A stretch of 64,000 nucleotides of DNA. Source: Scilla litardierei (taxonomy: Eukaryota > Streptophyta > Magnoliopsida > Asparagales > Asparagaceae). Shown here piece after piece: positions 11,396 through 20,811 of the stretch (position 1 is the first letter of the stretch; every line of letters starts with the position of its first letter). Where the stretch lies: assembly GCA_030789695.1 (NCBI GenBank), contig CM061130.1, forward strand, positions 11,213,860 through 11,277,859. The letters run 5' to 3'. A program made the position numbers and the translations under genes. Below the pieces are notes generated by a model that searched no databases, was not told the origin of the DNA, and saw only the letters and a program-made list of their open reading frames with translations.

Positions 11396-12595
11396 TCATG
11401 GTGGGTGATACGGGTGATGCCCAAAATACGGCATCTCTTCAACTCCAGAGCTTGTGGCTATTGGTGTAGTCGGCGGCTGTAAGAAGATTCGCTCAACTAC
11501 CCTCCCTTTGTCGACAGGATCCGGGGGCTTCTCCCTCAAATTGGCGTCTACCGCCATCTTTTTCAGGATCCGGACCTCATCACCGGTGAGGTCCATGGGT
11601 TCTTTCCCTTTTCTCCTCGTAGGAGGAGCCTTAGGGAATCCGGGAGGGATCACATGTCGCACGACTGCCCCATCAGCGACTTCTTTCTTTTGGGAGCCAA
11701 CTTGCTCTCCAAGGTCCCCCAAGCTATCGGGGGGATTCCTCGAGAGTACTTCCCAGGCACTTGTTTCAACAGCTCTATCTTCTTCGCTCTCCAGCATACT
11801 GATACTAGGATCGTCCGGGGGATTTGGGTGCTTCATTGACAAGCCTAAGTCAAATTCGACTCTTTCTTGGCCGACATTGAGGAAAAGCTTCCCATTCTTC
11901 ACGTCTATCAAAACTCCGGCGGTTGCCATAAAGGGTCGTCCCAGGATAATAGGCGTATGCTTGTCTTCCGGCATGTCCATCACCACAAAATCAACCGGTA
12001 CTTGTACTCCTCTCACATCGACGGGGAGGTCGTCCACTACTCCCACCGGGTACTTGACCGAATGGTCAACAAGTTGTAATGTCATGCCGGTGGGTTCTAA
12101 GTCTCCCATCCCTATTCTCTTGTACAGCGATAGGGGCATTAAGCTGACGCTCGCTCCTAGATCGACGAGCGCCCTCTGGATTTGCACTTCCCCAATAGAG
12201 CAAGGGATGGAGAAACTTCCTGGGTCTTTGAGCTTGGGCGGATTTGCGTGCTGAATGAGGGCGCTGCACTCCGCCGTTAACACGACCTTCTCTTTTTTAG
12301 ATCCCCGTGTCACCAAGTCTTTCAGAAATTTCGCATATGAGGGAATTGTCTCGATGGCCTCGAGGAAGGGGATTTGTAAGCTCAGATCTTTCACCATGGC
12401 AAAGAATTTGCCATACTTCTCATCGATTTTGGCTTTGGCAAGCCGTTGTGGGAAAGGCACAACGGGCTTGAATACTCTTAGGTTCCCTTCCTCATCCTTC
12501 TTCTTCTCCTCTCTATGAACTCCCTCCAGAGTAGTTGGCTTGGGCGACGAAGCACCGTCGTCATTTAATTTCTCAATTGGTCGTTCCACGACCAA
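11396..12595 (-). pseudogene. Athila-like protease region (C-terminal part of gag-pro)
   Basis: It encodes a retropepsin-type aspartic protease that would process the Gag polyprotein. VDLGASVSLMPLSLY carries a DLGAS active site in place of DT/SGA, as is usual in Athila and Tat lineages, and ILGRPFMATAG is the later conserved strand. The frame lost continuity with gag through a run of seven G at 12614-12620 (+ strand); six would rejoin it, so the Met at 12595 is not the true start. It ends in GHHPYHPP and a stop, directly followed by the conserved block (GACGTTAAACAAAAGCGC, GGGAGGCAACCCATG) found after integrase in the second copy. The pol deletion lies at this junction. Confidence 0.8.
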
Positions 12596-14144
12596 CGGTG
12601 CTTCCGGTCCTTTGGGGGGGCATTCTCGTGGGTATTTGCGTTCCGCTCCTCAAGACGATGGCGGATACGTTCTCATGCTCATGCGTGAGCGCTAAGGTCC
12701 GATTTACCCCCCTCGGGTTCACCTCAGGCTGTGGCGGTAAAAGATTCTGCGGTCTCTGAAGGTTCGCCACTTGCAACCCCAGCTGGGTCACCTGATCAGT
12801 GAGGACTCTTTGTCCCATCTCCAGCTTCAGATTTATCTTCTCCTGGTTGGCGATGTATTGAGTCAAGAGGGACTCAACCGGAGAGATGGCCCTCTGCTGG
12901 CCATATTGCGGCTGGGTGGGCTGCTGATTCCTAGGAGCATACTGTTGATACTGTTGTGGAGGTTGTTGCTGCCGAAATTGCTGCTGCTGAAACTGCTGCT
13001 GAGGCCTAGCCGGTTGATATATCTGCTGTTGTTGCTGAGCCGACTGTTGATAAGGCGCTCGGTAGCTAAGGTTGGGATGATTCCGGTTATTGGGAGAGTA
13101 GGCCGGGTTGGAGTTGGTTCGTGGTGGAAAAGACGCATTCCCTATAGGATTGTAAAATAATGCGCTCGCCGGATCCAACGGTGGTGAGATGTCACCACCG
13201 TCGAACTCTCCAAAAACTTCGGACTCCACCGCAGCAATCTGTTGTGAACCGGCGCCACCGGCGCCTACCATCAATACGGAGATCTGGGTCGACAGCAAGT
13301 CAAACTTGCTTGACAATTTGTCAATGTCCTCGACCCTATGGATGCCCCCAGATCTAGGTGTGGCCCTCTCGTCACACCACCGTTCATTGTTAGATGCCAT
13401 ATTTTCAAGAATCTGTCTGGCATCTTCTTCGCTTCTCGACATAAAGGACCCTCCAGCCACGGCGTCCATGGAAGATTTCAAATTGTCCCTCAACCCATTA
13501 TAGAACATATTTATGATCTGCCACTTGGGGAGCTCATGGTGGGGACATCTTCTCTTCATCTCCTTGTATCTTGTCCAAGCTTCATGCAAGGACTCGTGGC
13601 TGGCCTGTGAGAAGGAGGAGATCTCACTCCTCAGCTTCATGGTCTTCCCCGGGGGAAAGAACTTTGTCAGAAAAGCATTGGAGAGCTTCTCCCAGGTGTT
13701 GAATGTGTTGGGGTCCTTCCCCCTAAGCCACAGCTTGTCCTTATCTCGCAAAGAGAAGGGGAACAGCTTCAGTCGGATCGCCTCAGTTGTGACACCATTT
13801 ATCCGAAAGGTGTCACATTTCTCCAAGAAGGAGTCTAGATGTTTAATCGGGCTCTCCATGGGTGCACCTGAAAATTGATCCTGTTGGATCCACGTCACTA
13901 AAGATGGCTTAAGCTCGAAGCTTTGGGCCGTAATAGCTGGCGGACGGATGGCGGAGGTGGACTCGATGGAAGGCATCAAGTACTCCAGCAGAGACTTGTG
14001 AGGTGGGGTGTTCTCCCCCATGGTTTCAGGATCCTCTCTTCTTCGCTTCTCGGCGGCCAAACGCCTTAGGGTTGCGTTTATCTCTGGATCAACGGAGATC
14101 AAGTCGTCGAGACTTCTTGAACTCCTGCGCATGAAAAACAACAA
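12573..14144 (-). pseudogene. gag: Athila-like Gag
   Basis: The 523-residue frame is the structural Gag of an Athila-like element. It has a basic N-terminus, a retrotransposon-gag fold with LWLRGKDPNTFNTWEKLSNAF and KFFPPGKTMKLRSEI, a long glutamine-rich stretch (about residues 345-420), then a possible coiled region with NQEKINLKLEMGQRVL. Where relatives keep a CCHC zinc knuckle, after the QQIAAVES word, no Cys pattern remains. The frame closes early because the G run at 12614-12620 shifts it out of the protease frame. The start could be residue 1 or the second Met (residue 5). The leader to the primer site (14145-14306) is A/G-rich and non-coding. Confidence 0.85.
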
Positions 14145-14306
14145 ACACTCGTGAAGCGAAAAGTGGAAAAGAAACAGATAAGATAAAAAATAAAAATAAG
14201 AATAAGAAGATAAAAAGGAAAAAGAAGAATGCGAAAATTATCGCGAGGTAGGGATGAGAGCTAGACACAAGGGTTCATGAAATCCAAAAATAACAAGCAC
14301 GTTGCC

Positions 14307-14324
14307 TCCCCGGCAACGGCGCCA
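14307..14324 (-). other. Primer-binding site complementary to plant tRNA-Asp
   Basis: On the minus strand the sequence TGGCGCCGTTGCCGGGGA starts seven bases inside the LTR. This is the tRNA-Asp primer site known from plant Athila-type elements. A diverged copy sits beside the LTR at 53468. Confidence 0.85.
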
Positions 14325-14331
14325 TAAAGCT

Positions 14332-15900
14332 TGACGCGCCCCTGGTGTGTAGCGGTAGATGTGTGCAATAATACGATCGGGGGCGTGAGATTTAAATATT
14401 TGTAACCGCAAGCGCACGGTGTTGTAGTGTGGCTTGGGGGTCGAACTCAGGGAGGCGTGGATGTGCTTGTGTCAAAGAGGATCAAACTCACCCCATGGGC
14501 GAGCTAGCCCGGATCAGCTGGTGGTTTGTCATGGTAAATGGAATGCAAGGTATAGACAATATAAAGGAAAAATCCGGTACTTTGGTTTCCACCCTATCGA
14601 GCGACTCTCGCCGATACGGCCTACGGGTAGGATAGCGATCGAAATTAGGGCCTAATGGTGAGACGTTGCCTCTGAAAGTGGTACCGACGTCCCGTGGGCC
14701 CGATATTCCGGTCGGTGCCCAGGATGATACGCCGGACTTCCCGGGTTCGATCAGTGGGCACTCCTGTGTCCATTAACACTGATCGACTTCGGGAGAAGTA
14801 AGCTCGCAACGATAACTCCCAACGTCTCATCCTGCCGCTCCCGCGCGCTAGGATTCGGCGTCTACGCTAAGGGCGTGAGCTATGGCTAGGGAGTCAACTG
14901 CCAAGTTTATTCCCCATTGGCCCGACGGTCAAAGGCGGTCTTTTTCCCGCCGATGACAATAAAACACCCCGCGTAACCGTTAGATTCCTAATCCCTATCG
15001 ATTTCCTAGTCCTATGGACGCATCGGGAAAAGCCCACGAAGGGGTTTCTGCCAAAATCCCAGATTTGGGAACTACTGATCTAAACAGAAATCGACCGTAA
15101 AAATCATGATCAGACAATATAAATGTAATGGCAGTAAAGAAATTAAGATAATACTAAAGTTTGACAAAGATCTGAAAACTTACAAAAACTGGGAAATTAC
15201 AGCCGTCACAAAATGAAGAAAACAGTAAAAAATAACCAAATTTCGTTTCTGGAAAACCTAGGGTTCTATATATATGAAAAGATATCACCCGATCGGTTGA
15301 CAAGTCAACCGGTCAGGTGATCAGAACCAAACTTCGGCAGCGAGATGCGGGACTTCACCCGGTCAGGATGAACCTGTCGGTTGAAGCGTAGATGTGACCG
15401 GTTGGATCTTGGCGCTGACCGGGTGAGGAGACCGGTTGAGCTGACCGTGTCTTGGCTCCGGAGATTCAGCTACAGGTGAACCGATCGGGTGAAAGTCACC
15501 TGTTCGGTTGGCAATCAGCTTCGATTTCCAGAGAGTTTGTGCTTTTGACCCGGTCACTGAACCGACCGGGTGACTTCTCGTGATCTCCAAGCTGCGTCTG
15601 GGTGGTGCACGCGTGCATCACCCGATCGGTTGAAGATGATCAACCGATTGGGTGAGGGGCTGAAATATGCTATCTTCGTCGTTTGACCCCCTGGGTCATG
15701 CGTGACTCCTCCCGTTGCTCCAGGGACTTATGATATCTTCATTAAATGTCCCCTAAGTGGACAATCTCCTGCAAACATGGAAAAACAAAGAAAAGTGAAA
15801 GAAAACGAGAAAATATGAGAAACGGGTACGAGACGGCGGAAAATAACGGAAAAACACAAAAGAAAACGTGCATAAACGTATGAAATATAAACGCACATCA
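14332..15900 (-). repeat. 5' LTR of Athila-like element 1
   Basis: It is 1,569 bases with TG...CA ends (TGATGTGCG on the minus strand), collinear with 53468-55061. On the minus strand the U3 contains a CACCCGATCGGTTGA array (15656-15286), then a TATA box (15276-15267), then a leader with AACCCTAGG. Two short GC-rich hairpin-prone stretches lie near 14640-14830. Confidence 0.85.
15267..15656 (-). promoter_or_regulatory. U3 of Athila-like LTR 1: CCGATCGG array and TATA box
   Basis: Repeated CACCCGATCGGTTGA-type motifs in both orientations, with the palindromic core CCGATCGG, lie immediately upstream (minus strand) of a TATATATAG box. The motif differs from the GACCGACTAG array of LARD1, but the layout is the same. 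Confidence 0.7.
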
Positions 15901-16135
15901 ATAAGGGACCCTGCGGGGCTACACACACACTAGAGGGGAGATGAATAATGTAATAGCAGGCAAAGTGCTTAATTAAAAGTTACTAAAATTAAAGCACAAT
16001 AAGCAGCGAAAATTAAACAGAGTGCTCAACAACAACAATCACAAACACAAGGATTTTACCCTGGTTCCCCAAAACTTGGGTACATCCAGCCACACCAGTA
16101 TTCACTAGAATTCCTACAAAGAGAAGTGAATACAT

Positions 16136-16395
16136 ATCCCACAAAGAGATACCTCACCAAGAGGATTTTTCCCTACACAATGACCCAACCAACCCTACAG
16201 AGGGGTCAAACTCCCATCTAGAGAATTACTAACTCCCACTCAGAGAATTAGGGTTAGCCTTACACTAGGACACCAAACTCCCACTAAGAGAGTTACTCCC
16301 ACAAAGAGAGTTATTCTCACTAAGAGAATATCCTAATCCCACAAAGAGATAAACTCCCACAAAGAGCCACAAAGAGAATTAGTGTTTCGAACATA
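16136..16395. repeat. Degenerate short tandem repeat CTCCCACAAAGAGA
   Basis: Units of about 15-25 bases with CTCCCACAAAGAGA and AAGAGAGTTA recur about ten times, and each could pair weakly with itself. They lie in the transcribed (R/U5) part of the copia LTR. Confidence 0.6.
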
Positions 16396-16753
16396 AAACA
16401 AAACGAAACAACACTTACCTATGCCTTGATATGATCTTACCAATACGATGAAGAAAGTACGCAAGTGAATGATCAAGTGCTTGAGATTAGCTTTGGTTGC
16501 ACTTGATGATCTTTCTCTCTTCTAGGAATGAATCCTAACACTTCTCACTTGAGTGTATGAAATGAAGAGAAGAAAGATGTTCCCCAAGAAAGCAATGAGA
16601 ATTAGATCTCTTGGAGAATTTCCCCATGAGCTAGCTTCAATGCATGAAGAGAAATATGCTCATGAGAGGGAAATGGGAGAGGTTGGGAGTGGCTATTGAT
16701 TCATAAAGACATTTAATAATAACCAAGTGTTCTAAATGGACTAAGCCAACTCC

Positions 16754-17460
16754 TATATATAGGAAGCCCAAAAGAACCAATAAAACTAGCCAAAACCCCA
16801 AAGGGAAGAAATCTGCGACATGTAGATTTTGGCAGTTTATGGCCCAGACAGTTGACCGATGAACAAGTGACAGTCGACTGGTCAACGGCTAGAAAAATCC
16901 CAACGGCTATAATCTGAGCCAGGACAGTCGACTGTAGAAGCCTACACGGGCAATTGTAAAACAGACAGTTGACTGTATAACCTTCATCAGGCGACTGCTG
17001 TAGGGATGGAAGAAAACAGAGAGATGCAACTTACTCCCAGTATGCATACATGTGACTGATGAATAAAGTACAGTCGATTGTAAAATAGACAAACAACTGT
17101 ATATCCTTCATCAGTCGACTGCTGTATAGGATGGAGAAAAACAAAGAGAGATGCATATTTCGCACTTACGCCTTTCAGACACACTATAGGTGACTGTAAA
17201 AGCTTCATCAGGCAACTGTCTTGCATATTGGGATGAAGCCCAGAAAATGCATGAAGCGCACAGTCGACTGTCGACCAATTCATATGCGACTGTAAGAATA
17301 CATGCGACTGTAAATAGAACATCAGTCGACTGATGTGAAAAGCTCAAGATGAGTCAATAGAAAAGTTGACTTGAGCTATGCATCACAGTCGACTGTAGAA
17401 GGCTCGACAGGCAACTGAAATCACCCAGTCAACTGTGAAACTTTCATCAGGTGACTGTTG
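16754..17460 (-). promoter_or_regulatory. Copia LTR U3: CAGTCGACTG array and TATA box
   Basis: More than fifteen copies of CAGTCGACTG or half-forms such as CATCAGGCGACTG and ACAGTTGACTG lie at 16846-17460. On the minus strand a CTATATATAGG box (16762-16754) follows about 85 bases further on. A third motif thus shows the same array-then-TATA layout as LARD1 and the Athila-like LTRs. Confidence 0.65.
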
Positions 17461-18221
17461 GAGAGCCAGAGACTCCAATCGAGTCTTTGGGCTATCTGAA
17501 CCTATTGGGTTGGATTCTATGATAATCCTAAGGCTCACTAAGATGGTGAAATGCATATGCATGAGAGTATGACCATCTATCAAGGCATTACAATAATCCT
17601 AGACTCAAAAAGAGAAATGTAAGTAATTGAAATTACATAGATTACATATAGCATCTCCTAGAATCTAAGTCTTCAAGCTCACGATACCTTGATGCTCCCC
17701 ATCATCTCCAAGCTTTGGCACTCCTTGATGAGCTTTCCTTCATCAAGCTCCAAGCTTTGGCAATGCTCCTCTAGATGTCCATCCATCATCATGCTCCAAG
17801 CTTTGGCTTCATTAGATGATCTTCATGACGTCATCCAAGCTTGAGCACACCATCACTCTTGTAGGTCTTTAAGATATCCCTTGTAATATCCTCCAAGCAT
17901 TATGTTTTGTCTCATCAACATTTAATCATTAAGATAAACTGAGACTAAAACATAAGATTGATTAGCACACTAACATAATGTATTGATCATCATCAAAACA
18001 ACGTTATTCTTGAACCCAAGAACTAACACACTTGTGCTTGACGTAGAGCTATCAAATTATCTTCATCTTTTGAGTGTGGTTGAGCTTTTTCGGAGTATGT
18101 GTAAAGTAAAAGCTTTACTTAATCACACAACCTGCACACATTAGATAATGTCATTAGTACCTTAAACAGCATTTGGTGTGCGCATCATCAAAACTACTTA
18201 GGGGTGGGATTCAATTTCACA

Positions 18222-18431
18222 TCATCATTGGCATTCCTTTGGTTGAATAACTTGCCAAATAAGATCGCTCATGTTTCTGAGATCTTTACGCAAAAAGGTG
18301 TCGCTAGAATAGGCTATTTGAGTGAAGTTATTGCTCGAAAAGCTTTCAGTGCTGCTGGAGTTGGCGGCCAAGATGCTACTGATGTTGACTTGGATGATGT
18401 GATTGATGGTGAAGAGCAGAGGAGCAGCTGA
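18222..18431 (+). pseudogene. C-terminal exon-like fragment of an unrecognised gene
   Basis: Outside the copia LTR a frame of 69 codons is open to TGA, with protein-like composition: a Leu-rich start, LSEVIARKAFSAAGVGG, then an acidic tail DVDLDDVIDGEEQRSS. About 250 bases of T-rich, 3'-UTR-like sequence follow. The apparent Met at 18204 lies in the LTR and is not its start. I do not recognise the family. It is probably the 3' end of a host gene cut by the copia insertion. Confidence 0.4.
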
Positions 18432-18434
18432 AAG

Positions 18435-19623
18435 GTCTGTGGATTTTGCAATTCACTCTACGGCAAAAGATTCAAGTAGATATATGGAAGCCATTCTTGT
18501 GATGCATATGCAAGCTCGAAATGCGGATGACACTTAAGCGATTCTAATAGAATAATGGTTTCATGACCGTCTAACTTTTGTTTGATTTCACTTTCAGTTG
18601 GTTGTGTTTTGTTGACTGTATGAAGTTTTGGTGTTCTTTTGTTATTTTGTTGTTGGGCGTATTTGAAATTCTGAATGTATTAGAGAGTTATCTTAATTAG
18701 GTGAAATTTGGCACAACATAGTTCTCAAGAGATGTGATAAATTAAGGACATTGCTTGTGGAAAGCTGTACTTGGGGTTTTACCAAACATCGGCCAACGTG
18801 ACCGGTACGTAGGCACTCGATAGGTACAGTTGGAAGCATGCGAAGGGAGTGTCCATCCAGATCGACATGATTCGTCCGGTATGAGAGGTTAGTGTCGCAA
18901 AGGAGTCAATGGATTCATAATAAATCCCTAGCCAGTGTTGATAAGGATGAACTTGTTAGAGTAACTAGTGTTATCCAACCAATAACTATAGATTGCATGT
19001 GACTCAATGCTTTAAAGATGTAGTGGGCATTGACAGTTTCCGTGCCATAGATATCTTGGCGACCGTCTTAACCAAATGGACTAGACTGTACAGTAGCTGT
19101 CATCTCAATTGTTTGTTGTGAAAAGATTCTATTGTATTTTTGATTATGAGTTCAATTTGATTTCTGTTTCCCCTTGTTATTATATTTTTGTGAATAGATT
19201 CTATTACATGGTGTGATTATGACTATAAATATCCACCTTTCATTTTTTGTGTCAGATGTAATAATTTTTTGTCCTTAGTTTTTGTGTTATTAATAATTTT
19301 TTATATTTAGTTTTTGTGTAATTAATAATGTTGTGTGTTATTGAATAAAAATTTATAAAATTAAATGAAAAAAGGGTGTCAAAAATATATATATAAATCG
19401 ATCTATTTGTCTTTCGAGCCCAACCCACCCAACATAGCCTGTCATGAATTGGAGCTGCGTGTCGAGTTGCCTACGAGTGTCGGGTTGGTCAATCCCGGCC
19501 CATTCGTCACCTCGCCCGTTAAAAACCTCTATTTTTTGTGAAAATTAGAAGGAGAAGCGCAAATTGATCCCAAAACCCTACTTTCTATTTCAAATTTTTT
19601 GAGATTTATTTCGTCGCCATCTC
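18435..19623. other. Non-coding, low-copy-looking stretch
   Basis: 18435-18720 is T-rich and UTR-like. 18760-19090 has no long frame and no recognised family. 19100-19400 is AT-rich. 19410-19620 is a GC-richer leader running into the F-box pseudogene and includes AACCCTA. No LTR, RNA gene or MITE was seen. Confidence 0.5.
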
Positions 19624-20281
19624 ATGACGCCAACAAAAACGACGGCGGCGACGGGGTTGGACGATCTCACAGAGGATGCCATCGCCCGAGATCCTCGCTC
19701 GTCTCCCAACGAAAGACGCCATGTGTACGAGTGTCCTCTCCCGATCGTGGCGCCACCGATGAAAATCGATCCCCGACCTCGATCTCTCCTTCGCCCCCCC
19801 CGATGCCGTCAACAAAATCGTCCGACTGCACTCGGCCCCCGTCCGCCACTTCAAACTCCAAATCGATGCCAAAAAGGTCGTCCCGTCGACCTTTGAGCCG
19901 TCCTTCTTCGCCATTGCCAACCGCTCTTCCATCAGCCTCGACACCATTGACCTCTCATCAAGGAACACCTGCCGGCTCTCGCTCTGCATCATCGCCCTTT
20001 GTTGCCCCCTTCTAACCCTAATCAAACTCTCTGCCTGCTTAATCGAGAAACTCCATCGCGCTACTGCTACTACGACTACTACTACGAGAGCTATTTTCTC
20101 CAATTTCCAAACCATAGACATCACCGGCATCACCTTTGCTCACGATTATGTCGACTTGGACAGCACGGGCTACCTCTCAATTCCGATGTACATCCCCGCA
20201 TGCCCGAAACTTGAGAAGCTGACTCTGAAACTCCGCGACGAAGGTATCGTCTACCCTGAAAACAATAATACGACTAAATAA
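19624..20281 (+). pseudogene. F-box/LRR-type protein pseudogene, N-terminal part
   Basis: F-box proteins are substrate adaptors of SCF ubiquitin ligases. The start reads MTPTKTTAATGLDDLTEDAI. One extra C at about 19685-19687 shifts the frame, after which EILARLPTKDAMCTSVLSRS continues the F-box. A TGA at 19760-19762 replaces the Trp expected before KSIPDLDLSFA. The frame then stays open for about 170 codons to TAA at 20279-20281, with a typical F-box/LRR/FBD middle region and LEKLTLKLRD near the end. The LRR and C-terminal parts are missing. Two lesions plus truncation mean it is dead. Confidence 0.8.
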
Positions 20282-20811
20282 ATTTAGACATCAATATCTC
20301 TCTAGTCTTTAGCAGGGAGGATCTCAGTGTCCTTATAGCCCTGATCAGCTGGGTCTACCGCCAAGGTGGGATCTTCAAAAGCAGGGTCTTCAACGTAGCC
20401 TGACCCTGAACCTAACATATATTTCACATTTACATGTGAAATATGTCAGCGAGAAAGCTCGACAAGATTTTATAGTAATGAAAGGCATTAACTTGCAATT
20501 TAAGGAAACAAGAATGTTAGAACATATGAGAGCAGGTGCATAGTCAAAAACGAGAACATGCTGAAAGTAAGGCATGATGTTCATCAACAATTACTATATT
20601 TTTGCATTTTAAATGAGGTAAACAAGTGCATAACATTGAAATATGAGCATGCTGCAACAATTAACATATGATATGTGTTTTAACGGAATTAACGCAGTTA
20701 CAAATGGAATAATTTCAGTTATTTGTGCTCATGCAAGTCTATGTCGGAGTAAGTAAAGTGTTCTTGATACACACTATCATCGGAGGTTTACCGTAACACC
20801 TTCTTGACATC
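20282..20811 (-). repeat. LTR-X fragment, left part
   Basis: On the minus strand this AT-rich sequence carries an acidic terminal frame (20405-20302) like those in the chromovirus LTRs, but no LTR terminus is present. With 28272-28940 and 29345-30284 it appears to form one minus-strand LTR-like sequence split by later insertions (inference from composition and the TSD at 20807-20811 / 28272-28276). Confidence 0.45.
20302..20405 (-). other. Acidic reading frame in LTR-X
   Basis: After an acceptor-like GTTAGGTTCAG on the minus strand, the frame entered after two bases reads SGYVEDPAFEDPTLAVDPAD and continues to TAG. Entry phase, acidity and length match the frames at 34660, 47151 and 1992 although the sequence differs. 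Confidence 0.4.

Larger units (their letters stand above)
9021..15900 (-). mobile_element. Athila-like Ty3/gypsy element 1, pol-deleted, 3' end cut by LARD1
   Basis: Read on the minus strand: 5' LTR (15900-14332), tRNA-Asp primer site, gag, aspartic protease, then a direct jump to the region that follows integrase in the second copy (58800), an internal promoter-like block, and ORF3 interrupted at 9021 by LARD1. RT, RNase H and integrase are absent, so this copy is non-autonomous. Its 3' LTR must lie before the window. ATAAG (15901-15905) is the expected right TSD copy. Confidence 0.88.
15901..18221 (-). repeat. Copia-type LTR (solo or partial), minus strand
   Basis: On the minus strand it begins TGTGAAATTGAATCCC and GTTTTGATGATG, aligning with the start of the copia LTR at 61165. 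It ends near CTCCCCTCTAGTG, like CCCCCCTCTAGTA before the primer site of that copia element. The final bases are lost where Athila-like element 1 begins. It contains the CAGTCGACTG array, a TATA box (16754-16762) and degenerate repeats (16136-16395). No copia coding sequence adjoins it. Confidence 0.75.

Noticed and set aside
11454..12254. 266-codon + frame over the protease gene
   Set aside because: It is antisense to a recognisable aspartic protease and is its shadow.
18204..18221. Met start of the 75-codon frame ending at 18431
   Set aside because: These codons lie in the copia LTR; the natural fragment starts after 18221.
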